In this document: in pieces, positions 51,483-59,995 of the stretch | How positions within the stretch are numbered: the stretch's first letter is position 1 | How the letters are laid out: every line of letters begins with the position of its first letter | Assembly: GCF_000756815.1 (NCBI RefSeq) | Contig: NZ_CCVW01000001.1 | Span: 851,001 to 915,000, forward strand | Direction of reading: 5' to 3' | DNA from: Legionella massiliensis | GTDB lineage: Bacteria; Pseudomonadota; Gammaproteobacteria; Legionellales; Legionellaceae | Length of the DNA: 64,000 nucleotides | The notes under the pieces: generated by a model | What the model saw: only the letters and a program-made list of their open reading frames with translations | Database searches by the model: none | What the model was told of the DNA's origin: nothing | Position numbers and translations under genes: made by a program

Positions 51483-53552
51483 TCACTCCTCACCCTTCGC
51501 ATACAAAAGCATCAATTTTTCTTGAGCACTATAGTTCCCGCTTATCACAGGCTTGTAGCTGCCATCAGCTTGCATTTCCCAGGCACGGGAATTGTCCTTT
51601 AGATAATTTTTAAAAATCTCATTTTTAATACGCTTACGACAATTCTCATCAAAGATGGGAAACATAATTTCAATACGAGTGTAGAGATTTCGCTCCATTA
51701 AGTCGGCACTTGAACAGTAGAAATGTTCTTCTTCGCCTATGCGGAAATAATAGATCCTATGATGTTCAAGAAAGCGGCCTACTATCGAAATAACACGGAT
51801 ATTATCTGAAATACCCGGAATTCCTGGTTTTAGGCAACAAACACTACGGACTAACAAGTTAATTTGAACTCCTGCCTGTGAAGCCATATAAAGGGATTGG
51901 ATCATCGTTTTGTCAGTTAACCCATTGACCTTAATGTTAATTTCCGTTTCCTTGCCTTCACTCGCTGCCTGTTTGCAAGCATCAACGAGCTGCAGCAGGT
52001 TTTTTTGCAGGGTAAACGGTGAATGGCTGATTGCTTTAAGTTTTACTGCTTTACCAAGACCTGTTAGTTGCTGGAAAATCGATTGTACGTCGGTAGTAAT
52101 AGTCGGCTCGCAGGTTAGGAGGCCAAAATCCGTATAACGTTTTGCTGTTTGTTCGTGATAATTCCCCGTGCCTAAATGCACATAACGTTTTAACTTGCCA
52201 TGGGTTCTGCGCACAACAAGGGTCATTTTGGCATGCGTTTTATAGCCCATAACACCATAAAGCACCAAAACACCTGCCTCATGCAAGCGATTCGCCAACT
52301 TGAGATTGGATTCCTCATCAAAACGCGCGCGCAACTCGACGACGGCTGTAACCTCTTTTCCTGAGCGTGCTGCTTCGACCAAAGCCTTTACCATGACTGA
52401 TTCAGAATGTGTCCGATAAAGTGTTTGCTTGATCGCAAGAACAGCAGGATCAGCGGCAGCCTGGCGAACAAAATCAATCACAACATCATAACTTTGGTAG
52501 GGATGGTGCAATAAAATATCTTGCTCATCGAGGACATTGAAAACGTTACGTTTTTGATGAATAAACTCGGGATATTGCACAATCAGCGGGCTAAAATTCA
52601 GGTCCGGTCTATCAATATGGTTGATCACACTATAGTAGCGTTGCAAATTTACTGGTCCATCGGAATGGTAAGCATCCTCGTGATGTAAATGATGCTTTTG
52701 CAATAAAAAGTCAACAATATGAGCTGGACAATTAATATCAACCTCTAACCGCACAACATGGCCATAATGGCGGGCAAATAATTCCCGTTGTACTGCAACG
52801 GCTAAATCTTCTATTTCTTCTTCACGCAAGAATAGGTCGCTGTTGCGTGTAAGTCTAAAGGGATAACATCCATTGATTTCCATGCCTGGGAACAGGCTAT
52901 GGATATGGGTTTGCAGAATTGATGATAGATAAACAAAATAGCTCCCGCCATCGACGCAAAGTTCTGAGGGAAGATGAATCAATCTCGGAATAGAGCGAGG
53001 GGCGTGGACAACCGCATAATCAATATTACGGTCAAAGGCGTCTTTCCCCTGTAGGGAAATAATAAAATTTAAACTCTTATTGAATAAGCGTGGAAAGGGA
53101 TGAGCCAGGTCGAGGGCTATTGGGCTAACTATGGGTAGAATCTCATTTTTAAAATAATGCTTTGCCCACAAACGAATATCATCAGTCCAGTCCTCAGTAG
53201 AAAGAAAGTGAATATTCTCTTTTCTCATTGCCGGTAATAATTCTTTATTAAAGATGTTATACAGCTCATCACTGAGTAAATGCACTTTTTTACTAATTTG
53301 GCCGAAAATTTCATCTGCCCTGAGGCCATCAATATTGAGTTTCCTCGAAGAGAGCGCGATTTTCTCTTTTAAACCGGCAACGCGAATCTCAAAAAATTCA
53401 TCAAGATTACCACTACAGATACAGAGGAAACGCATGCGCTCAAGTAAAGGGATGCGCTCGTTTTTGGCGAGTTGCATGACTCGCTCATTAAAGGCAAGCG
53501 CGGTGAACTCGCGATTGATAAAATATTCAGGATTATCTAAATCATTACTCAC
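51483..53552 (-). CDS. ppk1: Polyphosphate kinase 1
   Basis: A 689-residue PPK1, which makes polyphosphate from ATP. All four domains are recognisable: the N-terminal YFINREFTALAFNERVMQLA, the head domain, and the C1 phosphotransferase core with VMGYKTHAKMTLVVRR and HLGTGNYHEQTAKRYTDFGLLT containing the autophosphorylated histidine. A second catalytic segment (FYCSSADLMERNLYTRIEIMFPI) follows. Full length for the family. The upstream chromate transporter half is separated by only 17 bp, so the genes are co-oriented and probably linked. Confidence 0.96.
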   Translation of the reverse strand: MSNDLDNPEYFINREFTALAFNERVMQLAKNERIPLLERMRFLCICSGNLDEFFEIRVAGLKEKIALSSRKLNIDGLRADEIFGQISKKVHLLSDELYNIFNKELLPAMRKENIHFLSTEDWTDDIRLWAKHYFKNEILPIVSPIALDLAHPFPRLFNKSLNFIISLQGKDAFDRNIDYAVVHAPRSIPRLIHLPSELCVDGGSYFVYLSSILQTHIHSLFPGMEINGCYPFRLTRNSDLFLREEEIEDLAVAVQRELFARHYGHVVRLEVDINCPAHIVDFLLQKHHLHHEDAYHSDGPVNLQRYYSVINHIDRPDLNFSPLIVQYPEFIHQKRNVFNVLDEQDILLHHPYQSYDVVIDFVRQAAADPAVLAIKQTLYRTHSESVMVKALVEAARSGKEVTAVVELRARFDEESNLKLANRLHEAGVLVLYGVMGYKTHAKMTLVVRRTHGKLKRYVHLGTGNYHEQTAKRYTDFGLLTCEPTITTDVQSIFQQLTGLGKAVKLKAISHSPFTLQKNLLQLVDACKQAASEGKETEINIKVNGLTDKTMIQSLYMASQAGVQINLLVRSVCCLKPGIPGISDNIRVISIVGRFLEHHRIYYFRIGEEEHFYCSSADLMERNLYTRIEIMFPIFDENCRKRIKNEIFKNYLKDNSRAWEMQADGSYKPVISGNYSAQEKLMLLYAKGEE

Positions 53553-53569
53553 AGTTTAGGTCCTCTTTT

Positions 53570-54109
53570 TTAATTTGCCTTTACCAGGAAATAGCAAATC
53601 CCAATGAAGGCGAGAAACCCCCAAAAAGGCGAAAGATCAAAATAAACCAAGGCTAGGAAAAACAAAATACTAGCAAGGGCAATAGGCCAGGAATAGTAGA
53701 GATCAACTACGCCCTGGGCTACAGAATAAGAAGCAGCGGCTAACAAGGCTAAAGCCCCATACTGAACGGCCACCATAATTCTTTGGGTAACGGGATTGGT
53801 ATTCGTTGAAAGGAGCTGATAACCAAAAAATGCCAGAACTAAACCGGGTAAATTCAGGCTTAATAAAGCAATAATCAAACCGAGCATGCCAGCTGCTTTG
53901 TAGCCAATAAGAGCAGCCATTTTGACACCTGTTAACCCAGGAAAAAGAAAGGTAGTGCCAACCATACCAACGAATTCTTCGTTGTTAATCCAATGGCGAT
54001 AGGTTACTGCCTCATATTCTAGTAACTTCAACATGGAATTACCGCCACCCAAAGAGATTATGCCAATTTTGCCAAAACTGAGCATGATAGCGAGCAAGGT
54101 ATTCATCAT
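53570..54109 (-). CDS. Chromate transporter family, single-domain protein
   Basis: A 179-residue single CHR domain with five or six membrane segments: GKIGIISLGGGNSMLKLLEYEAVTYRHWI, FLFPGLTGVKMAALIGYKAAG and the terminal helices. Short CHR proteins usually work as pairs, but no second CHR gene is adjacent. The real substrate may not be chromate. The start overlaps the stop of the upstream gene by four bases (ATGA), a coupled arrangement. Confidence 0.85.
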   Translation of the reverse strand: MMNTLLAIMLSFGKIGIISLGGGNSMLKLLEYEAVTYRHWINNEEFVGMVGTTFLFPGLTGVKMAALIGYKAAGMLGLIIALLSLNLPGLVLAFFGYQLLSTNTNPVTQRIMVAVQYGALALLAAASYSVAQGVVDLYYSWPIALASILFFLALVYFDLSPFWGFLAFIGICYFLVKAN

Positions 54110-54726
54110 AAGGTTAAAGACTGTTTAAGAAAGCTGACATAGTCGCAGGAAACCTGCGTTCCCAGCAAGTGTTTTGCAATTAAACTAACGAGAAATTGCG
54201 AGCGGCCTTCAACGCAAAGGCTGAAATAAACCGCTTCCTTCAGTTTTAATCTTGCCAGCTCCAGTTTTATAGTCGGCTCACTCGGAAATTTATAGATCAG
54301 TGCTTCCTTGACAAGGTCAACTGTAGTTTGATTTTTCTCTATCTGCTCTATGAGGTCTTGTGCCCTAACTCCATTGCTTCCAGGCAAGATTTCATCGGCC
54401 AAGCATTCATCTAGATCAATTTTCTTGCCATAGGCTCGCAAACCTTCGACCTCGGCAAAAAGTGGCTTATAAAGCCATTGCATACGGCGTTGTTTGATAT
54501 TGAAATTATGATTCGCCAAAAGCGCATAGCGATCCTGCCTATGTTTGGCCTCATAATCGGAAAGAGCAAGAAAACGCTCATCCAAGCCATTCAAACTGAT
54601 GATGGTTTCACCTGGCCAAAAATAGCGCGCCTCCCAGCGTATGTCCTCGCGTTCAGCACTAAGGTTTTCAAAATTCAATAAATTATTTTGATTAATCTCA
54701 AAATTCCAAACCAGTCGCGTATTCAT
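54106..54726 (-). CDS. Hypothetical protein upstream of the CHR gene
   Basis: A 206-residue soluble protein of unknown function. WEARYFWPGETIISLNGLDERFLALSDYEAKHRQDRYALL and MQWLYKPLFAEVEGLRAYGKK are its most distinctive segments, and a cysteine-containing helical C-terminus follows. It couples by overlap to the chromate-transporter half, so the pair probably work together. Confidence 0.7.
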   Translation of the reverse strand: MNTRLVWNFEINQNNLLNFENLSAEREDIRWEARYFWPGETIISLNGLDERFLALSDYEAKHRQDRYALLANHNFNIKQRRMQWLYKPLFAEVEGLRAYGKKIDLDECLADEILPGSNGVRAQDLIEQIEKNQTTVDLVKEALIYKFPSEPTIKLELARLKLKEAVYFSLCVEGRSQFLVSLIAKHLLGTQVSCDYVSFLKQSLTL

Positions 54727-54918
54727 AAGATCGTTCCTGAGCGGATACCTGATAAAAGCGTTTACGCTAGAGGATTCTTCACCTTAAAGCAATAAGGAGT
54801 TTTTTTATCTTTTCCGAAATCCCGCTGCGTCCAGTTACAAATAGCCCCGAGTATTACTCGCAAAATGATTTGAGACAGGTATATACTTATTATTTTACAA
54901 AGCTTGAAAGGGATTAAC

Positions 54919-57357
54919 ATGGCTACTCTGTTGTTTCTCATCTATCTGATATTTACCCTCATCGTTTTATACCGTGGTATGAATGCTATTCACTGGGAAA
55001 TTGGTTCCGCCCTCTATTTGTTTATTGCTACCTTTATTGTTGGCATGCACTGGCTTGGGGGACTGCTCATTTGGTTGGTCGTGATTGCAGCAGTAGTTCT
55101 TATTAATGCCGAACCGATTCGGACAGCGATCAGCGACTTTTTATTCCAAAAAGTCGGAAAATCAATACCCAAACTCTCTAAGACAGAAGAAGACGCCCTA
55201 AATGCAGGTGATACCTGGATTGAAAAAGACATTTTTACCGGTACTCCTGATTGGGAACGTTTGATGCGCGTTTCTTCTGAACTGAGTGCAGAAGAGCAGG
55301 CTTTCATCGACAACGAGGCGCAAGCTTTGTGTGCAATGCTGGACGAATGGACGATCAAGCAAAATGGTGATTTACCCGCAGAGGTATGGGCATTTATTAA
55401 AGAGAAGGGTTTCCTGGGGTTGGTTATTCCCAAAGCCTATGGTGGAAAAGGATTCTCAGCGCGAGCTCACTCAGATGTCGTGATGATGGTTGCCAGCCGT
55501 TCTGCAGCTGCGGCGGTCACTGTGATGGTTCCTAACTCCTTAGGCCCTGGCGAATTGCTAAATTATTATGGAACTGATGAACAAAAAGCTAAGTATTTAC
55601 CCAATCTTGCCAAGGGGATTGATATTCCCTGTTTCGCATTAACTGAGCCTGGCGCAGGTAGTGATGCCACTTCAATTCAGTCTGAAGCGATAGTTGTTAA
55701 AAAGAAAATAAATAATAAGACAGTTTTGGGTCTTAATATTACTCTGAATAAGCGTTGGATTACGCTGGCACCAGTTGCAACGCTTATTGGGCTTGCAGTT
55801 AATTTGAAAGATCCGGACGGCTTACTCAAAGGAGAAGGTTGCGAAGGTATTACCTGTCTTCTGATTCCGCGCGATACGGAGAATTTGCAAATAGGAAATC
55901 GCCATTTACCTGCTGAGCAAGCATTTATGAATGGTACTATCCGCGGCGAAAATATTTTTGCGCCAATTGATACCATAATCGGTGGCCAGAAGAATGCAGG
56001 GCATGGATGGCAGATGTTGGTTGAATGTCTGTCTATTGGTCGCTCGATTTCCTTACCTGCTTTAGGCTCGGCATCGTCCTCAATAGCGTATTTAGCTACA
56101 GGGGCCTTTGCTAGAATTCGCCGCCAGTTTAACGTTGAAATTGGTAATTTTGAGGGAGTTGAAGAGAAGCTGGCGGAAATTGCGGGGCTGAATTATTTGG
56201 TCAATGCAACAAGACTCCTAACAGTGGCAGCAGTGAATGAACACAAAAAGCCCTCTGTTGCTTCAGCAATTACCAAATATTTTAATACGGAGTTAGCACG
56301 CATTACTGTTAATAGTTCGATGGATATCCACGCTGGCCGTGCGGTAGTAACTGGTCCACGAAATTATATGTTTGAGTTTTATCAAAGTATTCCTATATCG
56401 ATTACTGTCGAAGGGGCGAATATTATGTCACGGAATTTATTGATCTTTGGTCAAGGTTCTATGGCTTGTCATCCCTATGTTCGTGATGAATTTTATGCAA
56501 TTTCCCAAGATGACAAATTGGCGTTTCGCAAGCTGATTTGGGAGCATATTTCTTATTTTATGCGCAACTTTGCCAAGTCATTTTGCTCGTCCTGGACCGG
56601 AGGCATCTTTATAGATGCACCTACAAAGGCGTTAAAAAGAGAGTACCAGCGCTTAACACGATTAAGCCATTCTTTTGCCTGGCTAGCTGATTTATCATTA
56701 ATGTATTTAGGTGGTGATCTAAAACGAAAAGAGCGGCTCTCAGCAAGATTGGCTGATGGCATGGCCTTTCTTTATATCGCTATGGCAGTCCTAAGATCCT
56801 ATCAACAAAACAATGAAAACCCTGATGAAAAACTACATGCTGAATGGGCTTTGGCTTATTGTTTTTACCAGGCACAAAAATCAATGCTCGCTTTTTGCCG
56901 AAACTTTCCGTCTAAGCCTATAGGTTTTTTGATGCGTCTATTCGCCTTCCCCCTTGGCCAAACTATGCATTATCCCTCGGATAAGCTGGATCATCAGTTA
57001 GCACATCGTATGATGCAAAATAACCAATATCGTGAACGCATGAAGAAACTTATATTTTTAAGTGGAGATACAAAACAGGCTGTTGACAAGATGGAACATG
57101 CTTTGCAGTTAATTATCAAAAATGATGCGCTCTATAAAAAAATTCCCGATCTAAAACGTTTCAAATTTGCAGCGCTAAAAGAAAAACTCGCTGAAAAGCT
57201 TAGTAAGGGCGAGTTAACGCAAGTTGAAGTGGAAGCCATCACCGCGGTTGAACGAGCCTGCTGGGATGCAATTCAGGTTGATGAATTTTCGATGGAGTCT
57301 ATGAAGAAGAAAAACTTTGCTTCTTTGGCAGATACCTTTCCTAATCCAATGGATTAA
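54919..57357 (+). CDS. fadE: Acyl-CoA dehydrogenase FadE
   Basis: A 812-residue FadE-type acyl-CoA dehydrogenase, first step of fatty-acid beta-oxidation. Two membrane segments occupy the first 60 or so residues (a hallmark of the large FadE class). The FAD domain shows CFALTEPGAGSDATS and NKRWITLAPVA. A DUF1974-type C-terminal domain follows. I start it at ATG 54919 with AAAGGG just upstream; TTG 54904 is in frame but less likely. Confidence 0.93.
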   Translation: MATLLFLIYLIFTLIVLYRGMNAIHWEIGSALYLFIATFIVGMHWLGGLLIWLVVIAAVVLINAEPIRTAISDFLFQKVGKSIPKLSKTEEDALNAGDTWIEKDIFTGTPDWERLMRVSSELSAEEQAFIDNEAQALCAMLDEWTIKQNGDLPAEVWAFIKEKGFLGLVIPKAYGGKGFSARAHSDVVMMVASRSAAAAVTVMVPNSLGPGELLNYYGTDEQKAKYLPNLAKGIDIPCFALTEPGAGSDATSIQSEAIVVKKKINNKTVLGLNITLNKRWITLAPVATLIGLAVNLKDPDGLLKGEGCEGITCLLIPRDTENLQIGNRHLPAEQAFMNGTIRGENIFAPIDTIIGGQKNAGHGWQMLVECLSIGRSISLPALGSASSSIAYLATGAFARIRRQFNVEIGNFEGVEEKLAEIAGLNYLVNATRLLTVAAVNEHKKPSVASAITKYFNTELARITVNSSMDIHAGRAVVTGPRNYMFEFYQSIPISITVEGANIMSRNLLIFGQGSMACHPYVRDEFYAISQDDKLAFRKLIWEHISYFMRNFAKSFCSSWTGGIFIDAPTKALKREYQRLTRLSHSFAWLADLSLMYLGGDLKRKERLSARLADGMAFLYIAMAVLRSYQQNNENPDEKLHAEWALAYCFYQAQKSMLAFCRNFPSKPIGFLMRLFAFPLGQTMHYPSDKLDHQLAHRMMQNNQYRERMKKLIFLSGDTKQAVDKMEHALQLIIKNDALYKKIPDLKRFKFAALKEKLAEKLSKGELTQVEVEAITAVERACWDAIQVDEFSMESMKKKNFASLADTFPNPMD

Positions 57358-57389
57358 TAACAGGCATGGAAGTGAGCAATGCTATATTT

Positions 57390-57438
57390 CCCTTCTCCCC
57401 CTCAGGGGAGAAGGTGCCCGTAGGGCGGATGAGGGGGG
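57390..57438. repeat. CCCTTCTCCCCCTCAGGGGA repeat, intact
   Basis: CCCTTCTCCCCCTCAGGGGA then GAAGGTGCCCGTAGGGCGGATGAGGGG: the uninterrupted version of the sequence that holds MITE copy 4 at 43089. It is a useful empty-site reference. The rest of the 57358-57612 gap is promoter-like, with TATAAT at 57539. Confidence 0.75.
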
Positions 57439-57612
57439 CATCCTTCCACAAGCATAAATCTTGCTATTCAATACAACTTTTACATTCTCTTAACGATTAG
57501 GGACCAATTAAATTGTCCGTGAACTAAGACGAATTTGCTATAATGACCTAAAACAAGCTATCTTGATTTATTCTGAGGCAGATTGAATTAAGTAATTAAT
57601 TGAGGGATAACG

Positions 57613-58323
57613 ATGGACACCTATTTACCTACTCTTGACGATATTTCTAAGGGGGCTGAAGTCGCCACAACACCAGAGTCAAAGAGCTATTTACGTCATT
57701 CGTTTACAAAGCGCATTAGTAAAGCTGATAAAGCGATGCAAGCAGCATCAGTAGGCATCATAGAGAACCTGAAAATCAATGAGGATATGGCAACAGAGTT
57801 AAACTCTGATAAAGCCTGGATTAATGGTGAAATGCCGCAGAAGACTCGGGAAACGGGTGCTGAAAGCAAAGCGCTTAGTATAGGCTTGCATCGAGCGATG
57901 GAGACTAATCATATAGAAGAAATCGATGTCGATCTGGCTATTAGCAAAAAAGATGGTGAAATAAAGTATGCATCTAGTTTTAATCATAATCCCTTAGAAG
58001 GTGACCCAGCCGCTATAACCAATGATCTACTTCTCAATCACTTAGAAGCTGGTCATTATCAAGTAGATGTTAGAGATGAAAGATCTTTTCTCCAATATGA
58101 TACAGGCAAGGCGGTAAAAGGTGATGACGTTGACGAGGCCGTAGAAATGATTATGAATCCGGAGACTGGTTTCGAAGCCTATCTTCAGCAATATGGAACC
58201 AGGGCAACAGTAAGAATGCATCCCTTCCCAGGAGAAGAGCCTTTGGCTATTCCCAGTGCAGAAGCACCAGGGCTAGAGAGTAGGCATAGCCCGGACGACG
58301 ACGAAGTCTTTACAATTGAGTAG
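57613..58323 (+). CDS. Hypothetical protein, effector-like
   Basis: A 236-residue acidic soluble protein I do not recognise. GAGGGATAACG precedes ATG 57613. It is helical, with an Ala/Glu/Lys composition. The C-terminal 25 residues are rich in Pro, Ser, Asp and Glu with hydrophobic residues near the end (SRHSPDDDEVFTIE), a pattern common to Dot/Icm substrates but not proof. Its stop lies two bases from the convergent murU stop. Confidence 0.6.
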   Translation: MDTYLPTLDDISKGAEVATTPESKSYLRHSFTKRISKADKAMQAASVGIIENLKINEDMATELNSDKAWINGEMPQKTRETGAESKALSIGLHRAMETNHIEEIDVDLAISKKDGEIKYASSFNHNPLEGDPAAITNDLLLNHLEAGHYQVDVRDERSFLQYDTGKAVKGDDVDEAVEMIMNPETGFEAYLQQYGTRATVRMHPFPGEEPLAIPSAEAPGLESRHSPDDDEVFTIE

Positions 58324-58325
58324 AC

Positions 58326-58988
58326 CTAAGTTTTTGAGCTATTGGCGTATCTCAGGCGTTCAGCAGAGCCTATATCAATCCAAAGACCTTGATACAATTC
58401 ACCTGTAGCAAGGTTTTTTTGCGCTAAATCCCGTAATAAGGGGGTTAGGGAATACCTGCCCGCTTTACACAACGCAAAGGCATTGGGGTGGTAACAGGCA
58501 ATACCTGAATAAGTATATTGCCTATTTAGGTTGCTGAGCCATTGTCCATCAATCAAGTCAAAATCACCCTTGTGATTGTATTGAGGATTTTCTACTAAAA
58601 TCAGATGGGCCATTAGCCCCTCTTGTAAGTTTAAGCGACGAAAATCAAAGTCAGTAAATACATCAGCATTAACTGTGACAAAAGGTTTTTTACCTAACAA
58701 GGCTAAGGCATTATAAATCCCGCCTCCCGTTTCAAGTCCGCCAGGAGGTTCCGGTGTATAACAGATCTCAACTCCCCATTTTTGCCCCTTACCAAGATGA
58801 CGGCGAATTTGGCCGCCTAAATAAGCATGGTTAATGACAATTCGTTCAAATCCTGCCTCAGCAAGCCTTTGCACATGATGTTCAATAAGAGGTTTTTGCT
58901 GAACAAGACACATCGCTTTGGGCCGTTTCTCGGTCAGTGGCCTCAAGCGCTCCCCACGGCCAGCAGCCAGAATCATTGCAATTTTCAT
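58326..58988 (-). CDS. murU: N-acetylmuramate 1-phosphate uridylyltransferase
   Basis: A 220-residue nucleotidyltransferase. MKIAMILAAGRGERLRPLTEKRPKAM is the NTP-binding loop, and FVTVNADVFTDFDF the metal-binding Asp. With AmgK it forms the muropeptide-sugar recycling route that bypasses de novo UDP-MurNAc synthesis. It overlaps amgK by four bases (ATGA), so translation is coupled. Confidence 0.93.
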   Translation of the reverse strand: MKIAMILAAGRGERLRPLTEKRPKAMCLVQQKPLIEHHVQRLAEAGFERIVINHAYLGGQIRRHLGKGQKWGVEICYTPEPPGGLETGGGIYNALALLGKKPFVTVNADVFTDFDFRRLNLQEGLMAHLILVENPQYNHKGDFDLIDGQWLSNLNRQYTYSGIACYHPNAFALCKAGRYSLTPLLRDLAQKNLATGELYQGLWIDIGSAERLRYANSSKT

Positions 58989-59953
58989 GGTAGACGAATC
59001 CGGGTATGCATAAATTGATAAAAATCGTGTAACTCTTCACGACCTTCCAAACAAGCCATTACATAATGCAAGGTTAAGGGCAAGTCTTGTAAATAATTGG
59101 GTTTGTTATCACGTAAATAAAGTCTTGAAAACACGCCAAGCACCTTCAAATGCCGCTGCAAGCCGCAATAATCAAAGGCGCGAGCAAAGTCAGCGAAACT
59201 GTACTGCTGAGCCAAAGGTGTATGTTCATAAAAATAACTAAGCCAGGCCATAACCTGCTCGCGCGGCCATTGGATATAACAATCTTTCAATAAGGAAACC
59301 AAGTCATAGGTTAAAGGTCCATTCATAGCATCTTGAAAATCGATAATACCGAATTCAGGTTCATCATTAAGAATCATAATATTACGTGAGTGGTAATCAC
59401 GATGGATAAAGACCTGTGGCTGCTGCAAGAGTTGATCACTTAGCCAGTCGAAGGTCTCATTGAGAAGCATTTCCTCGGCCTGGCTTAAATTGATTTTTAA
59501 ATAAGCGCTTAAAAACCACTCTCTAAAGATATTCAATTCATACAAAATGAACTGCTTGTCAAAAAAGGGTAGCGTCTCAGTTGCTGCCTTTTGCATAGTG
59601 ATTAAAGTATCGATTGCTGCAGTATAGAGCTTATTAACGCTCTGTGGATTGAGCTTGGCAAGCAAGAGCATATCGCCAAAATCTTCAAATACTGCAAACC
59701 CCTGTTCTTTATTTAAGGCGTACAACTTTGGTGTATGAATGCCGGCACTACTTAATAAGCTGGCGATTGCCAAAAAGGACTCAATAGATTCTCTATCTGG
59801 CGGTGCATCCATAATAATGCGAGTTGTATCATCATGATACAAACGGAAATAACGTCGGAAGCTGGCATCACCGGTTAAAGAGGTGATTGAAAACTGAGGT
59901 GGAATGAGAGTTCCTTCCAACCACTTGTTAAGTGCGTTTTGTCGATTTTGCAT
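58985..59953 (-). CDS. amgK: N-acetylmuramate/N-acetylglucosamine kinase AmgK
   Basis: A 322-residue APH-fold sugar kinase. The catalytic motif is FIHRDYHSRNIMIL and the metal-binding motif IIDFQDAMNGPLTYDL, both typical of AmgK. It phosphorylates the anomeric hydroxyl of MurNAc. The start is ATG 59953 with GGAG six bases upstream; GTG 59965 is in frame. It is divergent from lptD, the arrangement seen in Pseudomonas, where resistance to fosfomycin depends on this pathway. Confidence 0.92.
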   Translation of the reverse strand: MQNRQNALNKWLEGTLIPPQFSITSLTGDASFRRYFRLYHDDTTRIIMDAPPDRESIESFLAIASLLSSAGIHTPKLYALNKEQGFAVFEDFGDMLLLAKLNPQSVNKLYTAAIDTLITMQKAATETLPFFDKQFILYELNIFREWFLSAYLKINLSQAEEMLLNETFDWLSDQLLQQPQVFIHRDYHSRNIMILNDEPEFGIIDFQDAMNGPLTYDLVSLLKDCYIQWPREQVMAWLSYFYEHTPLAQQYSFADFARAFDYCGLQRHLKVLGVFSRLYLRDNKPNYLQDLPLTLHYVMACLEGREELHDFYQFMHTRIRLP

Positions 59954-59995
59954 GCTATACTCCACAACCTTTAAGCTCGTTGATCATAAGGTATT